NCBI GenBank assembly: GCA_963924555.1
Contig: OZ004589.1
Coordinates: 4,216,001 to 4,280,000, forward strand
Length of the DNA stretch: 64,000 bases
Direction: 5' to 3'
From: Crambe crambe
Taxonomy: Eukaryota > Porifera > Demospongiae > Poecilosclerida > Crambeidae
The position numbers and the translations under genes were made by a program. The notes under the pieces are model-generated. The model saw nothing but the letters and a program-made list of their open reading frames with translations, did not search any database and was not told the origin of the DNA. This document shows, piece after piece, positions 51,065 to 62,780 of this stretch. Position 1 is the stretch's first letter; each line of letters begins with the position of its first letter.

Positions 51065-51499
51065 TTTTTATCTTGAATTGTGTGTGTAAAAAAAAAACAA
51101 AAAAAACTTAATTAAAAGCCCGGGGCGCTGGCTGGTGCTTTGTTACTGTCGATAGTAGCCGATCCCCTATTATAGTTTCATGATTCTTCCAAATGGGTTT
51201 ATACATTTCCATTTTAGTTTGGTTCTGGATGAAATACTAGCTGAGTGTGTGAGCATGACGAGTTTTAGCTATCTTATTTGGATTTGAACAATAATCTGTA
51301 TCCATAACACCTACTGGTGTTATAAGCTCTTATTGGGCAGCCAATCCAAACTGCGTGAATGGTATGGTGGATTAAATTTATTGAATCTCAACAAGAAAAC
51401 CTAAAAATTAGAGTACTCTTTATCCAGTTCTAGATCAATCAGCAGTATAGTTCTACATGCTATGATTACTAGATGTCTGTTACTGGGTCAATACTCTCT
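51065..51499. other. 3' flank of receptor A
   Basis: An A-rich stretch with TTAATTAAAAG follows the stop codon. No gene or repeat was recognised before the decayed receptor copy begins. Confidence 0.4.
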
Positions 51500-53450
51500 A
51501 ATATAAGAGGAAACAGTGTCATTGAATTTTCTATCACTTAGTCAAAGTGGTTTGCTCATCAATAGGGTGGGTGTCCCTAGTTATACCACCATCAAGTCAT
51601 GCACATTTGAAGACGATGGAAACCTAAGTTTTAAGGAAGGATTGGATGACAGATGTCTCTATTTGGGAGCCACTAATGGCAATAGCTTTCTCAATTCCAT
51701 CTTTTTCATGGAAATGAAGCAACAGGGTTTGCGGTCAAACTAGCCTTTCTTTGAATGTGTTTTCACTTCAAGTGTCACAGAAAGGCAAGGTGGATTGTGA
51801 GCAGTGTTGAGTTAGGTTAGTTCAGGTCAATTTGAGTAATAGGTACTGGTGTTTTTGTTCATTTGTTTTTTTGTTGTTTTTTTTGGTTTTTGTTTGTTGT
51901 TGTTTTTGTTCAAGGAAGCTTGTGAAGTCCAAACAAGTATAGTAACTCACAACAGTGAATAATAAATGCCGTAATCAGTGATCCACCCATTGGCTTAGAG
52001 GTCAACTCAGAGGTTAACTCAATAGTGAACTTTAGTAGCACATCAATGTATTGACTCACAATAATTATGTAACAATAATCTCCCACAAGGAAGCAGTCAT
52101 TTAATTAAATGTAGCTGGCACTATTTATGCAGTGGAAATCAATTTAGTGCTATGTGGTATTCGAGAAAGGCAAGGTGATAATGATGCAGTTCTTGGTGGA
52201 GCCCTGATCTAAAACCAACTGACACCTAGCTATACACTAATGGTGGGGCTAATTTTATGCTCAATTGATCCTTGTTTATTTTCAATCAAAGATGATCTTT
52301 CTGCACAAGAAGCTAAATCTAAATGTGTACTTCACATATATTTTATGCAGACAACTATAAACAGATACAAAGTATAATTATACATCAAGACAAAACAACC
52401 AAGAATGTGTATAGGAAGGTTACTCAATTTCACAGCTAGTTCAGTGCTCACAATATCACTCTGGACTTGGTGAAAAGTTCCACTTAGCTATTACCTACTG
52501 TTCTTATGGACATGATACTACTCATACTTGGACACGGCTAAGTCAAAAATATTAGTGAAAATTTCACTTTTGATGGACCAAATTCTATAGGATTGGATGG
52601 TTATTATAATGCTCTCTATGTTAAAGGAACTAATGAGTACAATAGTACTCCAAGTTTTTCTTCAAGTATGAAGCAGGATAATTAGCTATAGAAGTGGTTT
52701 TGCTGGACTGGTGATAGAACTTAGGCTTTGTTCAGTGAGAACCCAGGGGCAGATCCAGGGTAGGGGTCCAGGGGGTCCAGATCCCCCTTTTTTTATTTTG
52801 AAGTTGCATTTGTTGACAATTGTTAATAGGTTTATAATGCAGCACAAAAGACAATTATTCCAAATTTCTGTACTTTTTTGATTATTGTGTTTTGTTCTCT
52901 AAAGGGATTCTAATTTAACTAATTTTTTGCTTCCACAGGAGGGGCATGTTGGTCAAAATTGCTGGATCTGCCCCTGGAACCTGCATAAGACATGATCCAA
53001 ATGTATAAAAAATTGAAGATGAACGGCACTGCTTGTATTCGGAATGGATACTGGCTTGGAGAGATTGATGATGGCAAACTCATGTGAAACTGAAAACTAA
53101 AGTTGTCCAACAGCATATTGTCCAAATGCTTGTGTGCTTTACTTTGATGGAAGAAGCTACTATGTTTCCAGTGTAGAGAAGATCATGCCTTTAGTTTTGC
53201 AGTTCTGAAATGCAATGGTGGTGTTAAAACTACAACTCTGGTCCAGTGTTGCAAGTTACCAGATCTTTATGATTTTGTTCATTTTCACCATTCCTAATCT
53301 GAGCATGGGGTCTGGAGGATCTGCTTCTACTTCAGTGTAGTTTCTTATTCGGACAACCATTATTGCCTAAATTGCTAATCGGTGCAGAAATGGCCACTAT
53401 ATGTTGACCAATGTGGGTGGAACCAGATTCTATCTTGGAAGGATGTCACT
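51500..53450 (+). pseudogene. Decayed third copy of the beta-helix receptor gene
   Basis: Fragments in several frames follow the order of receptors A and B. SCTFEDDGNL (51600) parallels TCSFKGNGNI of B. NFTFDGPNSIGLDGYYNALY (52555) parallels FTLVGPSSIGL-NF of A. NGYWLGEIDDGK (53040) parallels YGYWYGYHNQ. CREDHAFSFAVLKC (53170) parallels CRENYSFTFSALYC. WRICFYFSVV (53310) parallels GIVYFFSVA at the start of the membrane region. Stops, frameshifts and missing parts, plus a 233-bp MITE at 52744, show it is dead. It lies between the two intact genes in the same orientation, so the locus was a tandem array of at least three. Confidence 0.8.
52744..52976. mobile_element. 233-bp MITE with 5-bp target duplication (hAT5-like), inside the receptor pseudogene
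   Basis: GAACC at 52739-52743 repeats at 52977-52981. The ends CAGGGGCAGATCCAG and CTGGATCTGCCCCTG are perfect inverses. A five-base duplication and CAGGGG-type ends fit hAT subgroups that make 5-bp duplications. No coding capacity. It dates after the receptor copy arose. Confidence 0.85.
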
Positions 53451-53620
53451 AAAATGTTCACTAAAAAATTATTAATTTTATCTTGACATTTCGGAACAGA
53501 CCGTATGCGCGAAAAAGCGGAAGGTCTGGTTCACGAGACTAATTGACGCCATCTTGCTGACTTAATCCTCTCCTTACTTCCCGTAACTCCCATAACAATT
53601 CTGCAGGCCTGTAAAAATCC

Positions 53621-53630
53621 GCGCATGCGC
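53621..53630 (+). promoter_or_regulatory. NRF1-like palindrome GCGCATGCGC upstream of receptor B
   Basis: The perfect core lies 12 bp before the first possible start codon of receptor B, in a locally GC-richer patch. This supports placing the promoter and first exon here, over 2 kb upstream of the main coding exon. Confidence 0.5.
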
Positions 53631-53642
53631 TAATATTATGTC

Positions 53643-56600
53643 ATGGATATTTTGTGGATTACTCCTCCCACGGATGGTATTATGGTAAAGCGTGAGTTCA
53701 TGCATGCTGTCTTTGCGATGGAGCGAAAATTTGCTTGGACTAGACATTCGTTGAAGGTATGTAGAGAAGTTTTCCCGGTACACAGTGTGATTGAGTATTA
53801 TATAATTAATTACCCCCTTATTACATTCATTCAATTAGACAATTAGAGAATGTAAAAAAGTGCATAGGAACAGTTACTTGTGTACTTTCAATCAAGTGAC
53901 CGGCCATGAGCTTTGACAATGTGTGTAAATATGATGACGACATTTATGAAAGTAGAATGAAGATGAAGTGGCTATAATGGTAATGTAGTATGTTGGATAT
54001 TCCGCACGCTCACCCCACAATAGTGAAACAGCCTCCCATTTCCTAACCAAATGTATACCCCCAACTAAAGTCCCTACAGTCACTTTGAGACACTATAAGT
54101 GATGGTAAGCAACTGTCTAGCCTGACACAGTGTACATGTAGGCAAACCACGAAACTAACTATATTCCACAGAAACAATGTTGTGCCTACTCAGTACTGCA
54201 ACCTCTCATGTTTAGGCAAGTTCTATACAACTGTCAACTTGATATTATATCCATTATGTAAATGTACTGTTGGGCACCATTCTACTGCACCACTCAGCAG
54301 ACTATGACTGCTATAAAGCATTAGCAGGTGCACAGAGTCATGCCTCAAGATAGTCCATCTTTCGAGTTTGGATGAAATTGAAATCCATGTTTCAACTGTG
54401 AACTCGCTATCTGCAGTTTTCCGTGTGTTTGTTTCAGATTTGGGGGGTGGGGATAATTTAGAAAGCAGGAAATTTGGCAGGATATTAGGGATTTATAGAA
54501 GCCATTTTGAAAGCCACATGGAAAGCCACGTATCTACCAGTCATTCATAGGGCTAATATCTTGCAGATCGTGTATAGCTCTATGTGTCTTGTACCCAGTC
54601 CAATTACTCTACCACTACATATAATTATTATAGACTGAGAAAGTGATTTTGGCAGAGAATACGCCATCTGGTGAAATGTTTTAATGGCCTGGTCCATACT
54701 TAAACCATGGTACTATTGCATGAAAAAGCATGTGATTGCCTATTAATTGAGGCAAACAAAACGAGCCCCACACTGGAAAGTTGGCTGAGAAATTTGTTAT
54801 GATTGTACGTACATTCTTCTGGTTCCATCTGCTGCAATATGATGATGTCATTGGCTGAAGAAGACTAAAGCTAGCTTCGCTCACACACAATGCTTTATAT
54901 TATTACTAGTAGCTAGCATAATAATGATACAGCTCAGAAGTAGGTCTGAATCTGAGTCATAAAAGTGCAATTGTAAACTATGAGTAAGCACTCAAACTAA
55001 TCAAACCGTGATCCTGAAAAGTCGTATGACGTTGACACCCTTTTCCAACTATAATATCATTTCTAGGGTTGGAGTCTTTGCTCAGATCAAATTCTCCACT
55101 AAATAATATTTTGGCAACCTCTTGTGATGGTTAGAAAGTTCCTGTGCAAAATTATATCATGATGTGGATATCATCAATTTTCGTTTCTAATCCCACCTGC
55201 CATAATCACTGAAATAAAAATAGCCAACATGGTCAGGGAAATTATATTTGGCAGATTGCTCTCATTCATAACTAGGAGGATTTAATATTGCCAGAATCTG
55301 CATGCTCATTTAAATCTTCGGACTGTTGACTCTGGGATAGCCATTTTAGTATTTGCTGGTCCATTTTCCATCACATACTTGCTGATCATTGCTCTATCTT
55401 CTGGATAATAATCTTGGTATTTCCTTTGCCTGATGGTGTCTGATCATCTCTTCACAACTGCTGAACCATCAAAGGAAAAATCTTTTTTTTTCTTCAAGTA
55501 TTTCAGTAAGGCCATGTCGAGCTAGCTGTTATACCGTATGGCCAGAAATATAAGCACGGAGAATTAAATTCAGTGATTTGGCAGTTGAAGACTCAATCAC
55601 CAAATTAATTCTGCAGTAGTAAAGCAGATTTTATCAAGGATCAGCAGTATAATCTGGAAGTAGTACCTATTATGTTTGTGTGTGCTTCACCCAGCAGCCT
55701 CATGAGACCTTAAGATCATGAATAATACCTATAGTGGTGGTTGTACATAGCTACTGTGAAACTCTTATTTGTTTGTGCTAAGTTTAGTGGCTTAGTATTC
55801 GGCAGGCACTAGTTTGCTCCAAGCATCAGTTATACTCATTTTTACCAGATTGTGGTATATTTGCTGTAGCAATAAGTATTGATCTTATTGTCTAATTCTG
55901 GCATAGATATCTTCTCGTTATTTTCATATCATTTTTTTGTGTACTAATAATTCTATGTTAATACCAATGAGGATACTACTGATCATTTTCCCCCTCACAG
56001 CATGGAATTTTGATTCTCATGACCTCAATATGCTACTCTATTTCTACTGATGACTGCCTTATACCTCGAAACTATTCTGTCTCATCATCTGGTAATGATT
56101 TTCAAGATTGTATTAGTAACACCTCTGTATCATGTGCTACTTTAGACTACTTGATTAGTCACACACGTACAGATCAAAAGTGTTTGGCAATTATAATTTT
56201 GGATCCTCAACAGCTATCAGGTAATGTAACACTGACAGGTTCACATGATATTTCGATCGTTGGCAGCAGTGTTACAGGACTAGCAGTGGACATACTCTGT
56301 GAAGCAAATAGTGGAATCGTATTTGAAAACTGTGAACATGTTCATCTTGAGAATCTGAACTTTATAGCATGTGGAAGTGATGCTGGATATAGCAAGGACT
56401 ACTCTCTGCTAACTGAATATGCAGCTCTTTACTTTTCAAGAGGAAATGATGTACACATCATTGGGTGTAGTTTCATCAATGGAACAGGAACTGGAGTAAT
56501 AATGCGTGATGTCACTGGAGACAACATATTGAAAAAATGTAATTTCATAGCCAATAAGCCACAAGAAAATATGATGCGTGATAGTTCTATCAATGCAACG

Positions 56601-59600
56601 TATGGAGGTGTGATTATAAAGCAAGAAAATGTTTCAGGGGCTGTTAATCAGTCATTTGATACTTGTTCTTTCAAAGGAAATGGAAACATTAAAAGTTCTA
56701 CCTCCAAGGATGGATATGATGAAGGCTTTGGAGGAGGTCTCTCTCTTTACGTTGGAGCTCCAGGAAGCAAAATCAACATCACCATCTTGAAATCTAATTT
56801 TTCCAATAATTATGCTGTTGAAGGTGGTGGTCTTTATATCAACCAGAGTGGTTACCACTCCAGTATCACAGTGACAGTATCACACACCTTTTTCCAGAAT
56901 AATTTTGCTCATAGCGAAGGAGGTGGAATATCTGTTCATGTAGGCCCATGTCAGTTTACTCTGTCTTTGATTAGGAACTGCACCTTTTCCAATAACACTG
57001 CTGATTGGGGTGGAGGATTAGCCGTGTTTACAGCAAGTTATCTTGCACAAATCAATATCATGGCAAATTACTCGTACTGGAGCACCAACAATGCAAATAC
57101 CAGTGGATTTGGTGTGGGTCTTTCTGGTTACACACGTTCCAAAACACCAAGCGCTGAGTTGTACTTTCCATTGGTGGCCAGTTTCTATCACTGTTCATTT
57201 TTAAATAATACCAATAAAGGTCACTATAAAGCCATAAATACTGTAGGTGCAGTTTATATCCATAAGAGCAAATCACAGTTTATTCATACTTCATTTGTGA
57301 ACAATCTGGGCACAGCTGTGTATCTTCATCGTTCAGCAATTGCTACGTTTGGAGGTAATACTTCTTTTATTAGAAATCAAGGTATCAGTGGGGCAGCTAT
57401 ATATGTGGACCAGTCTTCTGTAATTGATTTGAGTGCTGGAGTTATTTTAGACTTCCAGAGTAATATTGCTCTCATACAAGGTGGAGCCATTTTTACAAAA
57501 ACGTATCAGGAGTCAGATAATGGTACCTGTGTCTTCCCATCCTTGAGCAATCTTTTCCAATCGTCAAATACTTATAAAGTTACATTTTCTCACAATATTG
57601 CTAACAGCAAGGATCAGTCGATTTTCATACAGCATCCCGAAAATTGCTTTTGTAATGCCCATCATTGTCTGGTTAAGACACTTCTTCTGGATAGTAGAAT
57701 CTTTACATATAGTCCCAATGTATCCAGCCAAATACGTGCTCCAGGAAGCAGCATAATTCTCAACAGCAGTCCAGAGAAAACTGGTGATTATCTTGAAGTT
57801 ATGTTAGGGGAGAAGTTTTACATTGTTCCTACAGTGCTTGACTTATTCAATGGGAGTTCTCTCATTACAGGCAATATCATAATTGACTCCGGTATTGACA
57901 AACTTAATTCAAGACAGTTTGAACTGATTGGGCCACATCATATCGGTATGGACAATTTCACCAAGAATAATGAATTTTATATAACAGGAAATGGAAATAT
58001 CACTAAATCTGATTTATCTGTTGTATTCATCTATAATAAAAAGGAATCTGGTTATCGTGATGGCAGTGCAGTGTTAAAAATCAAATTATCAGATTGCAAA
58101 CTTGGATTTCTTTATGAAAGTAGTTCAAGGAAGTGTGAATGTCATGGGAAAGATCAAGTCTTATTGTGTTCTTTATCTGATAATTATGCCTGCATCAAAT
58201 ATGGATACTGGTATGGATATCACAACCAAACTGCTGGTGATCTTTTTCCTTGTCCAGGACTGCACTGTGACTATTTTGATGGAAAATGTCCACGATCTGC
58301 AGACTGTCCAAATACTCCAGGGTTTTGTCAATTAAGTCAGCCAGATGATCTATGTTTTAGCGATGACAGAAATCATAGTGGACGAGGTGGACTTTTATGC
58401 TCAGAATGCAGAGAAAATTACTCCTTCACTTTCTCAGCTCTCTACTGTGTGCCATCCGATACTTGTACAATCAGAAACACTACTCTCATTGTCCTGGGAT
58501 TAGTCCTTTATTGGATAACAATTATCATATTCGTACTTTTTATCCTTTGCATAGACCTCAGTATTGGTGCTGGATTCATGTACGGTATCGTCTACTTCTT
58601 CAGTGTGGCCACTTTATTCACTGACAGTACCATCAGCAATTCATTTCTGGTGACTCTAATGAACACATGTGTAGCCTTAACTCAACTCTCTCCACGTTTT
58701 TTTGGAGATATCCCAGTGTGCTTTGTCAAAAATTGGAACCTGAATTTACATCACCAACTTTTCCGTTATGCTACACCTGTATTTGTCATTACTATGATAG
58801 TGGCCATAATTTGGTTATCACGTTGTTGTCGTTATCCTAGAAGCATATCCCTCGCCCAAAACTCACCCATTCATGCAATATGCATGCTTATTCTCTTCTC
58901 GTATACAGCATTGGCATACACAAGCTTTGAGATACTTACACCAATAACAGTTGCAGGTACTGTTCGTGTGAAATCAGATCCGAATCTTGCTCACTTCCAC
59001 AAAGAGCACATTCCCTATGCTTTAGTGGCAGTATTTTTTGAATGTTTCATTTCACTTCCAATCTGTATTCTGCTCTTGCTGGCTCCATGTCTTTCCAGTC
59101 GAGTGAATATAGTGAAACTGAGACTTAAGCCCTTCCTAGATGAATTCCAAGCATGCTATCGTCCAAAATGTCGCTGGTTTGCTGGCTTCTATTTCTTAGC
59201 ACGGCAGCTGATGTATTTTGCTACTCTTATCCTTAATTTAGGATTGCTATCTTCTGATACTGTGCCAGGAATCTTGAGCATGGGAATCTTAGTTGTACAT
59301 ACGATATTTCAGCCATACAAATTGAAATGGCTGAACATTCTGGATACTATTTTACTGGCTGATGTCACACTTTTATCTTTGCTTCAGTTGGATTTTTCAT
59401 CGCATATAATATCTAAAGTTGCTCCTTACATCTTGATCTTGATCCCATCTTCATATTTGCTTGGAATAATATTGGTAGTCATATTTAAGCGAATCTCTGT
59501 CTTCCTTAAATCTCATGTCTGCAATTGCAAGGAGAAAACAAGCCAACCCCCTCCTCCTGTGGTACCCACTGTTACTTCAGTCAGTATCAAGGGTGAAGAC

Positions 59601-59795
59601 GTAACCAAGGCTAGAGACAGCGAGTCATTTTTAGATTCTTTCTATAAAGACACTGGTGAGCGTGAGCCATTACTTTCAGAAAATGATTCTGAAGAGCCTC
59701 GTAAAAGGAAGAAGGATGAATTCACAACCAACAGTTTGAGGATCACTGGGATGAAACATTTCCCTCCACCTACCAATAAAGCTACCACTAATTAA
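53643..59795 (+). CDS. Giant beta-helix multipass membrane protein (receptor B)
   Basis: The main exon is 56001-59795. I place the first exon at 53643-53756 (donor AAG|GTATGT), which joins in phase 0. Starting at the inner ATG 53718 gives MERKFAWTRHSLK then HGILILMTSICYSIS, a textbook signal peptide, and a 1277-residue protein; the outer ATG gives 1302. The same parts as receptor A follow: beta-helix with repeated GGGL, GGAI and NN motifs, a cysteine-rich module with CSECRENYSFTFSALYC, ~10 membrane segments beginning LIVLGLVLYWITIIIFVLFI, conserved LKPFLDEFQACYRPKCRWFA and VHTIFQPYKLKWLNILDT, and a tail with DTGEREPLLSENDSE and FPPPTNKATTN. Identity with A is high in the membrane part and lower in the beta-helix, which fits a diversifying ectodomain. 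Function is unknown. The first exon is inferred; the 56001-59795 exon is certain as an ORF. Confidence 0.8.
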
Positions 59796-61623
59796 CCTTT
59801 AGTAGGTCCAACAATGTACCTAGTTACTATAACCACTTCTACACACAGGAAAAATATTCTGTAAGGAATAATTATATTTTCAAGAAAATAAATAATAATA
59901 GTACACACACTGATTTTTAATAATAACTCCTGTGGCTGTGGACATGGCCATGGCCATCTTTTTAGCATTGTTCTTTTTTTTCCTTCTTCTTCTTCTTTTC
60001 CTTTTTTTTGACCTTTGTGTCTAAAAGGAAGTGAAATAGAATGCTATGAGGGCAGAAGTTGTATGTACTCTCACCAAACATAGATGGGACTGGGGTCCAA
60101 TCCTGACACCAGAGAAAATGAAGGTCTTCCTCGATAGCAACTCAAAATGATAGGTCGTCATCTTGTCTGAGACTCAGAATCAATGTGGACCTTTGGTAAT
60201 TATTAAGTATGAGGCTATAGATGGCTAAGGCCCAATGTAGACTGGTAAAACCTGGACAATAATTTTGACTTGTGTGGAAGGCTCATGCACATCTTATGAG
60301 GGATTTCTGCAGGATAAAAATTTTACAACAGCTAATTCACGCTACTCGGTATGACATCACCTTTTAGCCTACACAGCCTCAAGAAGGGGCAGGGGTGGGC
60401 ATTTACTCCGCCCTCAAATGCAGTTAAATTTCTATTCCATTATATCCACAATATTTTGGTGAATTTCGTTGGTGAAGTTTTATTGTGAAAAACATACAGG
60501 AATGTCATAAAAACACTTAAGTACCTCAGTTGTGATCCCATAGGGGTGTGTATCAAAATAAATGTGATGCACGTGATACCTAACTGGCTTACACTACTGA
60601 TCTGCTCATCTATAACTCAAGCACACGTGCACAATGACATTACATTTTCCCCCCTACAGATAGCTAAGAAGATACTCGTGTTTCAAAATCTTAGCCCCCC
60701 CCCCCCCCCCGACAAACTTTTTCGCTAATCTAAACCTCAAGTACACATTTAACTTCTACTTTTGCATTGCTCATCTAAACTCAAGCACATGTGCACATAG
60801 GTGCATGGATAATGGGGTACACCATAAATCATAATTTATTTTTCTGTTGTTGGTGCTCATCTAAAATCAAACCACACATTATGTGCACACAACATTCCGT
60901 AACTGTCCAGAATTTATTTTTATAGGTGCATGGACAGGACATTCTCTCTCCCCCTCCCTCCCAGAATTTGTTAATCTAAATCTCAAGTGCATTAGGTATT
61001 ATGCTCATGACTATTGCTACTCAAGTATGCATATTCACACAATACCTAACTGTTTAAATGTGTACACAATAATAATATGCACACCACTTTATGGTAGTCG
61101 ATCAGTGCATTCAACTGTTTAGCCCCTTAGTTGCACATGGGTTCATACATTTTTTGATACTGCGGTGGATTTTTTAATAGAATATCTCTGAATAATATGT
61201 TCATAGACATGTGTACCATATAGTGCCAGGGATTTAATTTGGTGGTTATAGGCTCTATACTGCCAAATTAATTATAATTCTATACCATTCATTGCAAGCT
61301 TCAATTACTTTCATGTTCCATTTTTTTTTTGATCCCGAATATGAATTTTTTTTTGGAATATATACATCTTCAGAATTTTTTTATTAGGGTGTCTTGTCTG
61401 ATTGAGATGGTCACATTTCAAGGACTTAGCAAATTGTCATGAGGTGAGGCAACTGTGTTAATTCTCCACACAATGCAACTATGTATTATCTGCAGAGGGA
61501 TAACCTTTCTTCAGTGGACAAAATGGCTTGTCCTGAAGATGTTCCCACTGAATCAGGTTTCATGATAAAAATGGGTAAAAAAGAATTAAAGGGACATACA
61601 TAATGATTAATATTATATGTTAT
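59796..61623. other. Intergenic; lysine-rich minus-strand exon possible near 59960-60120; C run at 60696
   Basis: On the minus strand a segment near 60150-60070 opens MTTYHFELLSRKTFIFSG and ends at TTG|GTGAGA. A second near 60020-59960 begins after a CTTCCTTTTAG acceptor and is Lys/Arg-rich. They could form a small basic protein, but the sequence is low complexity and not recognised. The rest is AT-rich with a C run and no clear gene. Confidence 0.25.
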
Positions 61624-61918
61624 CATAGGTGGAGGAAAAGGGGGGGTGGGGGGCCATGGCCCCCCACTTTTTTACTCTAATATATAATGGCCCCCCATTT
61701 TTTTGCTGGCCATGTGAGGTAAACCAGCTAGTCAGCATTACATATACGTAATATACATTACATAATATATAAACTCTATTACTAAAGAATTGAATTTTTT
61801 TTTGGTGACTTTTAGCTGTAATAGCTGTATATGCACTTTGTTTTTTTTCCATTGTGTTAAAGTACAAGACTACATTGGCCCCCCCCCCCCCACTTTTATT
61901 TTGCTTCCTCCGCCTATG
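61624..61918. mobile_element. 295-bp MITE with 5-bp target duplication
   Basis: GTTAT at 61619-61623 repeats at 61919-61923. The ends CATAGGTGGAGGAAAAG and GCTTCCTCCGCCTATG are near-inverses, with G-rich and C-rich tracts just inside them. No ORF. The duplication length matches the MITE at 52744. Confidence 0.8.
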
Positions 61919-61966
61919 GTTATGGAAACTTAGACACACACACAGAACCAGCATAATGCAAGAATT

Positions 61967-62191
61967 TCATCCAAAGAAGTTGCCATGACCAGTGTTGACC
62001 ATACCGTTATAGCATGAAGAAATTCTGTGTTTGTGGTTTTGAAGTAAAGCAGGCATATCAGATGTTCTCTTGGGATGACTGGTTAACACACTAACTTCAT
62101 CCTGTTGGGGAGTTTCATTGCTGCCAGGATCAAGGAAAATAGCCAGTGCTGCAACAAAATGCACTCTCCTGACAAGAGTCAGCCAAGAAAC
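61967..62191 (-). CDS. Candidate terminal exon, unknown gene
   Basis: A minus-strand acceptor (GCTGTTTCAG) is followed by an open 225-nt segment ending in a stop. It encodes VSWLTLVRRVHFVAALAIFL, DPGSNETPQQDEVSVLTSHP and HRISSCYNGMVNTGHGNFFG. The composition looks coding, but the family is not recognised and no in-phase upstream exon could be joined with certainty. Confidence 0.25.
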   Translation of the reverse strand, partial: VSWLTLVRRVHFVAALAIFLDPGSNETPQQDEVSVLTSHPKRTSDMPALLQNHKHRISSCYNGMVNTGHGNFFG

Positions 62192-62555
62192 CTGAAACAG
62201 CTTCTTGGAAGAACTAGAAAGAAATGGGAGGGGAAACAACAATAATAACAACAAAAATTATCAGTATTGACTGCATGGCAGCTAAGCCACAGATTTTCAG
62301 TCGGACAGACTCAGATATTCAAGTCCTTGGCTTAGCTATTAGGTGGCCAGGCACTCTTTCTCTTTTTGAGACAAGGCTGCAGAAACTGCCATGTAGAATG
62401 CAACATGGACTCCCTATCCATTGGACCCTTTGAAGGTAGCTGTGCCTATTGAGTCTCTTAGTGACGCTCTCCACATTCGCAACTCCATCCTTGTTCCTTC
62501 ACTTTATTATACGGTCATCCCTATTATAATTTCATTAGAGAATTTTTGCCCTATT

Positions 62556-62780
62556 CACAGCGAAAAATTAAACAGATCTGGACTGCCCCACATACCAGTT
62601 ATGAGTACATGTCTGTATTTTTGGACTGTATCATGTCTGTATTTTTGGACTGTATCAGACCTGCTGCCCCACGGACTGCCAGATCAAAAATTAGTACTTC
62701 CAGTCCCTAGGGTTTACTGATTTTTGTTCTGTTACATACCTGTTACAGGCTGGTTACAAGTTGTAGATTTTTTTATTGTG
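62556..62780 (-). mobile_element. Diverged copy of the 14959-15213 MITE, reverse orientation
   Basis: CACAGCGAAAAAT starts it and TTACAAGTTGTAGATTTTTT lies near its end. GACTGCCCCACATACCAGTT, TCAGACCTGCTGCCCCAC and TAGTACTTCCAGTCCCTAGG are the reverse complements of parts of the first copy, with an extra tandem TGTATTTTTGGACTGTATCA. The ends have decayed (TTATTGTG), so it is older. Confidence 0.8.
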
